Both the position numbers and the translations under genes were made by a program. The notes beneath the pieces are model-generated. The model worked only from the letters and a program-made list of their open reading frames with translations. It made no database searches and was not told the DNA's origin. A DNA stretch of 64,000 bases from Ipomoea triloba (Eukaryota > Streptophyta > Magnoliopsida > Solanales > Convolvulaceae): positions 28,167,464 through 28,231,463 of the forward strand of contig NC_044918.1 in NCBI RefSeq assembly GCF_003576645.1, read 5' to 3'. Positions 1 to 9,356 of this stretch are shown here, one piece after another. Every line of letters begins with the position of its first letter. Positions within the stretch are counted from its first letter, which is position 1.

Positions 1-34
1 ACCCTACCCATATATCCAACCCGAATCCACATGA

Positions 35-42
35 TATAAAAG
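35..42 (+). promoter_or_regulatory. Candidate TATA box upstream of the 486-aa ORF
   Basis: TATAAAAG lies about 105 bases upstream of the ATG at 147 and is followed by a pyrimidine-rich leader (ccttcttcttta). This matches the spacing of a plant Pol II core promoter with a short 5' UTR. Only 34 bases precede it in the window, so upstream elements cannot be judged. Confidence 0.4.
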
Positions 43-146
43 CCAAATCCTTCTTCTTTACCCGGATTCAAGCTAAAACCGTTTACCCAAAATCCCCAAA
101 TACTAAACGCAGTACACATTCCCTCCAAAACATCTAACCTTCATCA

Positions 147-1607
147 ATGGCGTCCGAATCCTCTACACCAACCTCATCTTCCGACGCATATCAGAGGGAG
201 TTGCTACACATTCGCTCTCAGATCAAACAAGTCAAGGCGGGGAGTATCCTTGACAGAAACGGCTTCATCACCAACTCCCCTAATCCAAAAATGGCGGAAA
301 AAGTCCTGAAGAAGTTTGAGAAAGCAGGACTGATGAAATACATGACGCACGACTACCGGACCATTCACGCCCTCGACTTCACAGAATGGTTCGCAAATGC
401 CAAGGTCACGAAGGGTAAAATCGAAAGCCGCTTTAATGATTTTCCCATCACAACATCTGTAGGTGACCTCAGAGCGGCATTTGATTTCGCGTCATCGGAG
501 GAAGCAGTCAAGCATCTATCGGATTACGACTTGGACAAGCAAGCCTTCTGGGAGAAAATCCGACTAGCGACTGCACCACCCAGAGCATCCTCTGCCCTCC
601 GCAAGTACCACCTAAAGGAGAGGTTTGCTCTCGCTGCCGACCTAATCATGAAGTTTGTGCTCGGCAAGGTGTCCGGAACTGACGAGGTTAGTCTAGACCT
701 CCTCAAAATCCTCCATGCCATTTGGAACAACAACAAGTTGGACTGGGCACATATTATCTTCAACTTCCTCCAACAGCAAGTGATGTGCTCAGTCTCCAAC
801 ACCAACCTGTCGATCAGTAAAAAGGTTGGCTTCGGCTTTGTTGTTCAATTTTTCCTAAGCCTGAAGGGCTTTGAACTGAGGGAAGGAAAAGAGATTCATC
901 GAAATACCTATATGGGTAGGACGAAATCTCTAGTCCCCAAAGCTAAAGGTGTTAAGGCTGCACCTTCTCCCTCACAGCCAAAAGGAAGGGGCAAAAGGAA
1001 AGCCCCAGCCAAGGAGAAGGACTCTGATGATGAGCCTTTGGACACTCTGATTCAGAGAGTTGCTTTGAGGGCCAAAAGGGCCAAAAATATTGCTGTCACC
1101 CAGGTTCGAGAGGTGACACCGTCGGTAGTGCAAGTACCCTTCGAGGATAGGGCACAAGCCCAGGGGGAACCTCAGGCTACACTGGCCACTGAGGTTGAGA
1201 GAGTGCCCCCTACCAGGTCCCTGCCAAGAGGTCTGAGTGATGATCTTCATGATGATATTATTGCTGAGGGTACTGGTGAATCTGTGTTTGAACCTCGAGA
1301 GGAGGTTCGAGAGGTTGAAGGTACTGGGATCAGTGATCCAGTACAGGGGGATACAGAAGAGCCACGACAGGTGGTTCGAGAGATAGATGTTCCAGCAGCT
1401 GAAGCTCAGGATTACATGGTAGCTGCTGATGATCAGGGCATTGTGGTCAGGGACCCAGTGCAACATGCTCTAAATGTTGAGTTGACACCCACTGAATCTG
1501 CTCAGATTGATAGATCAGTTGCTCAAGTAATAGCAGATGTCAGATTGGAAGATGATCTCTCGGATAATGGTCGAGAGATCACTACTACAGAGGTTCTGTC
1601 TTGGTAG
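147..1607 (+). CDS. Repeat-associated accessory ORF, 486 aa (plant transposon-protein-like)
   Basis: The single open frame starts at ATG 147 behind a TATA-like box and stops with TAG at 1605-1607. Residues about 1-260 look like an ordered globular domain; it contains FTEWFANAKVTKGKIESRFN and later LDLLKILHAIWNNNKLDWAHII. I associate this pattern, from memory, with the uncharacterised 'putative plant transposon protein' family common near Ty3/gypsy elements. Residues about 265-310 are basic (KGRGKRKAPAKEK, a possible nuclear localisation signal) and the rest is acidic and low complexity. The last residues and the stop lie at the junction with Athila gag-like DNA (homology to the minus-strand gag starts near 1602), so the natural C-terminus is probably lost. 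No RT, integrase or transposase motif is visible. Function is unknown. It could be the accessory ORF of a truncated element or a captured host gene. Confidence 0.6.
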   Translation: MASESSTPTSSSDAYQRELLHIRSQIKQVKAGSILDRNGFITNSPNPKMAEKVLKKFEKAGLMKYMTHDYRTIHALDFTEWFANAKVTKGKIESRFNDFPITTSVGDLRAAFDFASSEEAVKHLSDYDLDKQAFWEKIRLATAPPRASSALRKYHLKERFALAADLIMKFVLGKVSGTDEVSLDLLKILHAIWNNNKLDWAHIIFNFLQQQVMCSVSNTNLSISKKVGFGFVVQFFLSLKGFELREGKEIHRNTYMGRTKSLVPKAKGVKAAPSPSQPKGRGKRKAPAKEKDSDDEPLDTLIQRVALRAKRAKNIAVTQVREVTPSVVQVPFEDRAQAQGEPQATLATEVERVPPTRSLPRGLSDDLHDDIIAEGTGESVFEPREEVREVEGTGISDPVQGDTEEPRQVVREIDVPAAEAQDYMVAADDQGIVVRDPVQHALNVELTPTESAQIDRSVAQVIADVRLEDDLSDNGREITTTEVLSW

Positions 1608-2994
1608 AAAAAAATGGAAGGAAAACCCAAGCCTTGCATGGCTTTGGCACTTTATTGTAATATCTGTGGAGGACCTCATGACACCAATATTTGCACTTCT
1701 CTGTCTGCATCTGAGCAAGTTGAGGCGGTAGATTACCAAAGGAACTCAAACTTCAATGCTTATGGACAAAACCAAAGATCAAACAACAATTGGAAACAGG
1801 GAGAGGGTTGGAACAATAGCAACAATGATGGATATCAAGCGCGAGGACAATACAACTATAGAAACAAGCCTGCATATGGACAGAATGACAAGAACAGACT
1901 GATGTACAATCAAAACCAAGGAAATGGAAATCAAATGACCCAGTTCAGGCCACAGTACAACTCTCAACTTGACTTTACTCAACAAAGGAGGGATGACATC
2001 CGTGAAGTAGATGAAAGACTTACAAGGACGATCATAGAACTCAAGAATGATCGGGCAAATCTGAAACAAGAGATTACTCAAGAGATTAGACAAGAAATTT
2101 CTAGTCTTCGACAAGAGTCTAAGGATACACTTAAGACAATTGAGAATCCGATTTCTCAAATGTTTAAGATGATGTCGGATAGGCACTACGGACAACTCCT
2201 AAGTAACACTGAGAACAATCCGAAAGAGGGAGTCAACGCCATTGATGCCAAAGAAGAAGAACATGTGAAATGTGAAAATGTCACTGTAAGGTAGATGACC
2301 AAAGAAACGAGACTACCTCTTGTAGTCCCACTCTCGAACTAAAGAATGCGAGCGGTTCATGCACCATATCAATGAAGGAACACAAGGAGAAAACCACTTC
2401 GGAAGAATGCCCAAAAGAATCTTCGGCTTGTTTGACTGAGGGTTACCCCAGAAAGAATGGTGACCCTAGAGCTTGGTTGATTCCTTGTTCTATACAGAAC
2501 ATGGAGCCTTAAAACGCTCTTGCTGATCTTGGTGCTTCTATCAATGTCATGTCTTCAAATCTTTTTGGAAAATTGAACTTACCATGTTTGAAACCGACGA
2601 GGCTGACTCTACGTTTAGCTGACGGAACCACACGGTATCCTGAAGCTTAGCGGAAGATGTTCTAGTAAGAATAGGAAAATTTCTTGTGCCTGTCGATTTT
2701 ATTGTTTGTAAGATGGGTGATGATGATCCCCATGAATCCTTAATTCTTGGAAGACCATTTCTGGCTACTTGTCGTGCACGAATAGATGTGAGTTCAGGTG
2801 AAATTACATTGAGATTCGATGGACAAGCCATAAATGATGATAAGGAAAGAGCGAAAGAAGGAACTGATGACGATGGAAGGGCAAAGATCAAACTAAAGAT
2901 GAAACCAAAACCGAAGTGGAGAAATGATAAGCTTACATGGAAAAACACGTGGGTACCAAAATGCTTCTTACCCACTACCAAGGAATATGGTTGA
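1602..2994 (+). pseudogene. Athila-like gag (C-terminal part) and protease remnant
   Basis: The sequence matches the minus-strand copy at 44741-46810 and 32142-32747. A CCHC zinc knuckle (CNICGGPHDTNIC) is followed by an Asn/Gln-rich stretch and a predicted coiled coil (QEITQEIRQEISSLRQES). After a stop at 2292-2294 comes a retropepsin-like region with LGASINVM near 2530 and GRPFLATCRARIDVSSGEIT near 2750. Athila proteases usually carry DLGA at this site. The frame is broken by stops around 2290, 2510 and 2648, and the N-terminal two thirds of Gag are missing at the 1602 junction. No reverse transcriptase, RNase H or integrase follows. The role would have been capsid formation and polyprotein cleavage; this copy is dead. 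Confidence 0.8.
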
Positions 2995-3026
2995 ATTCTA
3001 AACAAGGTATGATGCGTCTAGCCAAT

Positions 3027-3060
3027 GACGTAAACCGTGGCGCTGCTTGGGAGGCAACCC
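3027..3060 (+). other. Conserved non-coding motif after the gag-protease stop
   Basis: GACGTAAACCGT, then GGCGCT, then TTGGGAGGCAACCC. The same block lies on the minus strand at about 32074-32110 and, diverged, at about 14266-14310 in another subfamily. It sits just after the end of the protease frame and codes for nothing visible. I recall similar GGGAGGCAACCC blocks as widespread in plant Athila/Tat elements; their role is unknown to me. Confidence 0.6.
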
Positions 3061-3261
3061 AAGGTTTTAATAATATGTTTTTACATCATTTTTATGCTTT
3101 TGTTTTTAAAGTTGTTGTTCTAATAATTTGCTACAAACAAATGGAACCATGTTTTGAGGACTAACTTGTAGGAGTCAGGACTAAAAATTGCTTTGGAAAG
3201 GCTCATTTTGGACATAGGTATGAAGGGAAAGACCAAAACCGGAAGAAAACAGTGTAGAGGA

Positions 3262-3423
3262 CTGCCACGTGAGCTCACACGTGTGTAGCCGTGCGTGGGA
3301 ACGAGGCAGTAGCCTCCCACGCACGCTCACGCGCGTGTAGCCATGCGTGGAAGCGAGACAGAGAGCTCCCACGCACGGTCACACGAGTGTGACCGGCGTG
3401 AAAGCCCTCCCACGACTTTAAAA
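3262..3423 (+). promoter_or_regulatory. Internal promoter-like block: CACACG/CGTGTG palindromes plus TTTAAAA
   Basis: Several near-palindromic boxes (gctcacacgtgtgtagc, gctcacgcgcgtgtagc, gtcacacgagtgtgac), each flanked by CCACGC/GCGTGG, are followed by a TTTAAAA box at 3417-3423. The same arrangement precedes the TATA-like box in the Athila-type LTRs (for example 33055-33190). The block lies about 840 bases upstream of the ORF1 ATG and just upstream of a leader with an intron. I infer a subgenomic promoter for ORF1. The boxes contain ACGCGT/CACGTG cores, which suit CAMTA or bZIP/bHLH factors, but no binding is shown. Confidence 0.5.
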
Positions 3424-3565
3424 CACCCCTTCGGATCTCCCACGCCATTTTGCTCCAAAATCCCTATTTTCTCTTCTCTTTTCCACGCAAGGTGAATCCT
3501 ATACTCAAGGTTTGAATATCCATTCTATTTTTACTTCAAAGAAGATCAAAAACATCAACATCAAG

Positions 3566-4262
3566 GTAATTTCTCATCTTTTTACCTATTTTTCCTTGAA
3601 TATTCATGAGTATGGAAGAGCTTGAATGAAAAATTTGTTCTACATTCCCTTGTATGATTTTGAATGATTTGAATGATTAAATTGGTTTATAATGCTTCAT
3701 AGAACTATCCTTTGATGTTTTCTTTCATTATTGATGGTTACATTAATGGATTGTTATATATTTTTGAGCTTCAAGTGTGAACACCATTGATGAACAAATG
3801 GGTTTGTTAGATTTCTTGTTGAAATTATGAAATTGATGCTTGAATTGATGTGTAAACTTATTATAGAACTATTATATGCCATGAATTTGACTTTTCACAT
3901 GCTACATTGCCCAAATTGAATTTTCAATTTCAAACCCTAATTTTGAATTTGGGGAAGAAGATGAAGTTGACTTTTTGAAATTCTTGACTTTTAGAGTTGA
4001 CTTCTTATTTGACTATCAAATTGAAATATCTTATGATGAATTTTTGCATGTGTGTGATAATGGAATGATATTGTTGATATTCTTATGCTATAATTGTCCA
4101 AAATATAGGGGAAACTATGGCGAAATTTTCGAAAATTCTTAGCCCTCTATGTTTGAAATCCATTATTTTGACAAGGAATTTTACACAAATACAATGGTGA
4201 CTTATTTGAGAAATAATTATTCAAAACCAATTACCATGAATTTTAATATCTATAATTTGTAG
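3566..4262 (+). other. Leader intron of Athila-like ORF1 (697 bp)
   Basis: Exon ..catcaag is followed by GTAATT at 3566, and TTTGTAG at 4262 is followed by G plus the ORF1 ATG. The minus-strand copy reads ..acatcaag directly into gATGGGACG at 31576 with the whole interval missing, exactly at these GT-AG borders. That is strong comparative evidence that the intron is real and is spliced. Confidence 0.8.
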
Positions 4263-5110
4263 GATGGGACGCTCAAAGGAAATCGCAAAGAAATCAAAGC
4301 ACGATCATGGTGAATCGAGCCGGTCGAGAACACGGTAGCAAGCTACAGTTCAACAAGCTACCCAGGATCCGGGGTCAAGGTCATTAAGACACTTGACACC
4401 CGTCCAACTTACATCGGTGGATAGATACAAGGGGAAGCAGCTTTTAGTCGGCCGCCACTTCGACAATAATGTTTTAAGAGAATTCGGTTGTTTGGATGAA
4501 GTAAACGAGCTTCTCAGGCACCCACAGCTTCGCTATCTATTTGAGTGGAGAGGACCTACCTATGCGCTTGTTACTTATGAATTCTTGCGACCTTGGATAT
4601 TCGAAAGGAGGTCAATGATGCAAGAGAATCCATTTCGTTCACTCTATTCGGCAACTACTACAATATGTCAGTCAACACTTTCGGTGTCACGCTCGGATTT
4701 CATGATACCGTGAGCATAACTATGCAATACTTCAGGGAATTTAAAGAGGACTTTGATTCAGAGGCGGTAGCTGTTCAATATTGGAAAAGCATCACCAACA
4801 ATGCTCCATACAACTCTTCAAACTTAAAGGCAAACCTCATCACCCGCAATGCTTTAAAGGCTATCAGATTAGCCTTTGCTATAAATTTCTCCGGCAGAAC
4901 CACAAATCGCAACAAGGTATACAAACAGGATTTGTTTTACATGTGGTGCATGGAGAATGAGGTTGACATCAACATGGGCATTCAAGCTAGAAAATGGCTC
5001 CAAACTCAGCAAAAGTCTAAGGTTCAAACAATGTTTATCGGACCTTTCGTTACGAGACTGTGATACGGGTTGGGCCTATTGGACTGGTTGATGGGAGAGA
5101 AAGCTAAAGG

Positions 5111-6546
5111 TGTAATACCCCGTATTTTCCTAACATTATTATTTTAATAAATATTCCCAATATGCTGCGATCGTATGTACCAGTCACGAACCGTAAAATT
5201 TTTGGAAGCTGGTGTTCGGACCCGTTTGTCCTAGGAAATGGATTATTAGATACCATATTATTATTCTTGAATTTCCTATTTAATTAAATCAGCCCATAGC
5301 AGCGAAAATTTATTTTAATCGTACATCGCTAAATTTCGCGGTGTACCGAACCTAGCCCAATTTTAAGTTCTAGTCTGAGATAAACTTTTGGTTTCGAAAA
5401 TTATTCTATCTAAATTATTTTCTACTGAGAATTCATCTGTTTTAATCCCGAACAGTCCAAAATAAGATATTTTCCCTTACCCACCACAAGAATGTGACAA
5501 GTGTCACTTTCTATGCCACATATCTTCATTCTTATCTTATAAGGGATAATATATAAGCTTTGTATTCCCATTTTTCCCCTCTTTGGCCGAAATTGGAGAG
5601 GGAAAAAGGGAGAGGATTTTCATCTTCATCTTCTTCCTTGAGTTCAAAGAGCTTCCATAGCCAATTTCTTCATCAAGATCACAAATATTCGGTAAATTTC
5701 TATTCTAATCGGTTCAAAAGCTTTATTTTCCTTCCTAGATCTTGAATCCAAGTATAGTTTTCTTAAAATATGTGGTTAGGATGTTATATACTTCCTAGGA
5801 TTTATAGGAAAATTTTTGGGTAAGAAAATCCTATTTTACTAATTATTTTAGTATAGTTTGTGTTCTCAAGGATCTAATATTATGTATGTTGTGGATAAAT
5901 TATGGATTGTGTAGAAGAACCAAAGGAAGTGGAAGAGTGAGCATCTAGAGGAAGTTAGTGAGATTTTCAAGAAGATAAGGTAATCTTTATGTCCACCAAA
6001 ACCTTTTTCCACCATGATATTCATGAATTTCTTGATAAAGTATGGATATAAAGATCTTAGTAGATGAAAGATTGGTGTGATTGTGGTATATCATGAATAT
6101 ATGTAGATATGTGGATGATTATATAAAGTAACTAGTATACGATTATGTTGTGATGAATATATGTAGTAGACATGTATATGTGTTTACAACCTTATATATA
6201 TATACATATATAAATTATATATATATATATATACGTATATAAATTATATATATATATATACATATATACATCCCTATACATTTAGTTATATTGATGATCT
6301 TCTTGTCATGATTATTATATATATTTACATATATTTATACCGTAGAAATACATATATACGCATATTATTATTATTATTATTATTATTTATATATACATAC
6401 ATTAATACCGTGTATATATACATCATCGTATATGTATTTATATTACCATATATATATACATATTTGGTACTATATACGTGTAAGTGGTGTGTGAGAATAC
6501 TATATATGTATAAGTGGGTGTGACCTTATATGTGTATGGATATATG

Positions 6547-6578
<32 letters not shown>

Positions 6579-7563
6579 CAAAGGTAGACTTATACTGTTC
6601 AAAGTGCATAAAGTGAGAAAGTAAAGAATGAGACAAAATGAAATCACGGTGTGAAGTTGGAGGATATTCCTTTTTAGCATTCATAATGGAATCACAAACA
6701 TTGGGCCCCAAAATGATTGGTGTTAACCACTTGAGTAACCTTGTAGAAACAGATCCAGGGTTACTAGAGCTAGTGACTAACCTGCGGGCTTGGAATCCCG
6801 ACAAGGGGTGTGCACACTAAAGGTCCTAGATCTGCTTCCCCTAGTTGGAATAACTAGGTTGTGGTGAGGTGATGGAAATGAGAAGGAAATTGTGGTGTTA
6901 ATTGGAATATCTTTAACTTCATTATGGTAAAAGCTAGTTATTTCTATTTAAATGCTTATATGTTTATGAGGATAATTATGAGTATGAGTATGATTATGAG
7001 TATGATATTGTGCATACAAGTGGAAATTGTGATTATTGATACATATTTTTTCTTTGAAACAATAATGAGGAAATGAATATCTCTTATATGAGAAATCTTG
7101 TTGAAAATTTGTTATCATGTGAAATAACTGCTTTTCGAAAACAAAGAATAAAACTATTTTCCAAAACCATGATTTTACACGGTGGAGTAGGGATTACTTA
7201 GCACTATGTGCTAATTCTGTTTTGCAAATGAATTTCAGGTATGGAGTAGATCTTGTTATCCGAGAGCGATAGAAGAGAAAATGGATCTACTCTTGATGAT
7301 AGAAATTACTATGGTTTTGGGGTTGTATATTACTGGGATGTAAGGCAGTAATAGTATGTATTAATAAGGATAGTAGATGTAAAGACTACCTTAGCATCTA
7401 AGTTTGTGATAAACTTAGGTGTGGAGTAGCACCTCTGGATTTTATGCGCTTCCGTTTTGGGAAATTAGTAATTATGATTAATTATGCCTTTTAGTATGAT
7501 GGAAATCTAGTAATTATGATTAATTATGCCTTTTAGTATGATGGAAAATCTGGGGGTGTTACA
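5111..7563 (+). mobile_element. Tekay-like solo LTR A (2.45 kb) with TSD AAAGG
   Basis: The element begins TGTAATACCCC and ends GGGGGTGTTACA. Perfect 5-bp duplications AAAGG lie at 5106-5110 and 7564-7568, and the ORF1 frame of the host element continues on both sides. Related LTRs lie at 25428-31284, 58014-60966, 61164-64000 and in the chromovirus. Shared landmarks are GGTCACGAACCGTAAAA near the 5' end, a palindrome at 5321-5346, a TATA-like ATATATAAGC at 5549-5558 and a TTAGC..GCTAA hairpin at 7198-7214. No internal retrotransposon sequence remains, as expected after LTR-LTR recombination. Confidence 0.85.
6190..6580. repeat. TA-rich microsatellite tract inside LTR A
   Basis: Long runs of tatatata with acata interruptions and one (att)n run near 6365-6387. 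They lie in the leader/intron part of the LTR, and a similar tract lies at 62520-62960 in LTR D, so TA tracts recur at this LTR position. Confidence 0.85.
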
Positions 7564-7929
7564 AAAGGTTTCACAATTCCTTTCTCCGTGGGAGAGTTCT
7601 TTACCGCAGAATTAAAGCTTGGAGGTGATGATGCACCAGATCTGGCAGCTTTTGATAATGAGAATGAAGAAGAAGAGAACGAGGAGGATGATGCTGCATA
7701 GGAGCATGGCCCTACTCCCATGGATTGGGACACGACGCAGAACTTTCACAGGCAGCTCCATGATGAACAGATGAACTACTGGAGTGAGCAGCGAACATGG
7801 CAAGAAGGCCATTTTACATCCATCTCTGCAAGACAAGATGTCCACACCGAAGACCTCAACCGCATGAGAAGGGCGGTGGAGGATAACGATAGGAGAATTG
7901 CTGTGCTTGAAGCTAGATTCGATAGGTAA

Positions 7930-9356
7930 TTCCAACCTTTCGGTGATGACTGATGCCTTCCTTCGACTGCTCTTGATCTTGATACTTGACACTTGATACC
8001 GAGTTCCTTGACACTGGTTATTATGCTTGTTGGTCCCATCTGAACATTAGGATCCCTACGCGCGGGGTTCCGACTTTTATTTCCTTTATTTCTTTACTTT
8101 GCTTTACTTATCTTTATTGCTTTATGTTATTTACTTTATAACTGCTTTACTTATCGCATTTCTATTCGAATAATTCTGCTTAATTATATGCTTTATTATC
8201 TAAGTTTCTGTTTTTAATTGCTTTTATATTTCTATCAGCTTATAATAATTAAATAGTACTCCGAAAACCCTTTTTGTATGTTATGTCTCCATTTCTTATA
8301 GAGCATCTATAACGGGAGCAGACCTATGCTGGAAGCTAAAGTGTGGAAAGAGGGATGCATACTTGGTTTATCCTTTTATCCCTTTTCTAATTTTAAGCCC
8401 TGTTTTGATCTTTAAAGTGTGGAAATATTTTTGTGTATGCGTATATTAGAGTTTACCATGTTTATTAGGATCGTTTGATGCATACCCTATATCCCAGAGC
8501 AATTTCCAAAGTGTGGAAAGGGATTTTTATTTGTCTATCCTTAGAATCCCTGTTCATTCCTTTACCCTGAACCGTATGGAAACATCGAGGACGATGTTTG
8601 TTTTAAAGTGTGGAAAGGACGCACTTTGTGCTTTACATGCTTACATGCTTAGTATAAGAAGTTGAAGCTCTTGGGAATGATAAGCGGGTGCATTTGCAGT
8701 TTTGAAAAGAGAGTTATTATTTGTGTTATCTAGAGAGAATTTTGACTGGATGCCCAAAATTTTTTACTCTCGAAATATCTTTGATGAAGTTACTTTTCGC
8801 ACCCATGAGAGTGTTTAGAGCCAAATAAGTTTATATTCTTACCTACTTGCATGATGTTCACCTCTTATTTACGTAGGACCTTAGTCAAGGATCTCTCGAA
8901 GTGGGAGTGTGCACTTTTTAATTTGAGAAAGATAAAACTAGCGAGGCCCAGAATTGAACTAACCTTGGTAGGGCATGGGGCAAAAGGTGAGCCTAATGGT
9001 AAGCTTAATAGAAAACAAAACCCTTGATCATAAATAGAAAAAGGCATGAGGGGTTGACATGAGGAGAAGTCGAAAAGGCAAAAGGCCAATCACCAAGAGT
9101 TTAAAATTGAGGGAAACCAATTCGTTGGGTTGTGTTCAAACCATAGTCTTCGATAAGCAAAAAGCTTTATCTGGAGTCGGTTGTTCACATAAAAAGATCC
9201 CAAGAATTGAGAAAATAGAGCTGAGGTGAACCGCTTCGCTAGGATTCGAGTACCCATTGCACTGACCTTCGAAAAAGCATGGAACTCCATGAGAAGTCGG
9301 GTGGCTCGATGACATTATCCTAGGAAGTGAGAAGACAGAGGGACCGCGCTAAGCCA
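7930..9356 (+). other. 3' non-coding region of the plus-strand Athila-like element
   Basis: No coding sequence is visible. The region holds four copies of AAAGTGTGGAAA (8338, 8414, 8508, 8605), a hairpin at 8581-8598, and two diverged units of about 110-120 bases (about 9100-9205 and 9212-9335). The units share 'gctagga..ccattgcac..cttcgaaaaagcat..gtcgg..ttatcctaggaag'. The region matches the minus-strand element at about 22900-24470. It ends abruptly at 9356 against LTR B without its own PPT or LTR, so the 3' end of this element is lost. Confidence 0.7.
8581..8616 (+). promoter_or_regulatory. Hairpin plus polypurine module (AACATCG/CGATGTT + AAAGTGTGGAAA)
   Basis: The arms AACATCG and CGATGTT close an AGGA loop (8581-8598) and are followed after six bases by AAAGTGTGGAAA (8605-8616). 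The same module with different stems stands next to the true PPT in three Athila subfamilies. This copy is internal, about 750 bases before the truncated end. Confidence 0.6.

Larger units (their letters stand above)
4264..7929 (+). pseudogene. Athila ORF1-like accessory protein, interrupted (plus copy)
   Basis: The frame starts at ATG 4264, just after the leader intron. It has an in-frame TAG near 4336 (Gln in the sister copy), a 1-base deletion near 4590 and a stop near 5060. It is split by the solo LTR at 5111-7563 and resumes until the stop at 7927-7929. In order it has a basic N-terminus, a globular region (FEWRGPTYALVTYEF; MSVNTFGVTLGFHD; LFYMWCMENEVDINMG), a gap over the LTR, an acidic run, and a helical tail (NRMRRAVEDNDRRIAVLEAR). 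It belongs with the 'Arabidopsis retrotransposon ORF-1'/Athila type of accessory protein, whose function is not established. No transmembrane or signal segment is visible. Confidence 0.75.
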
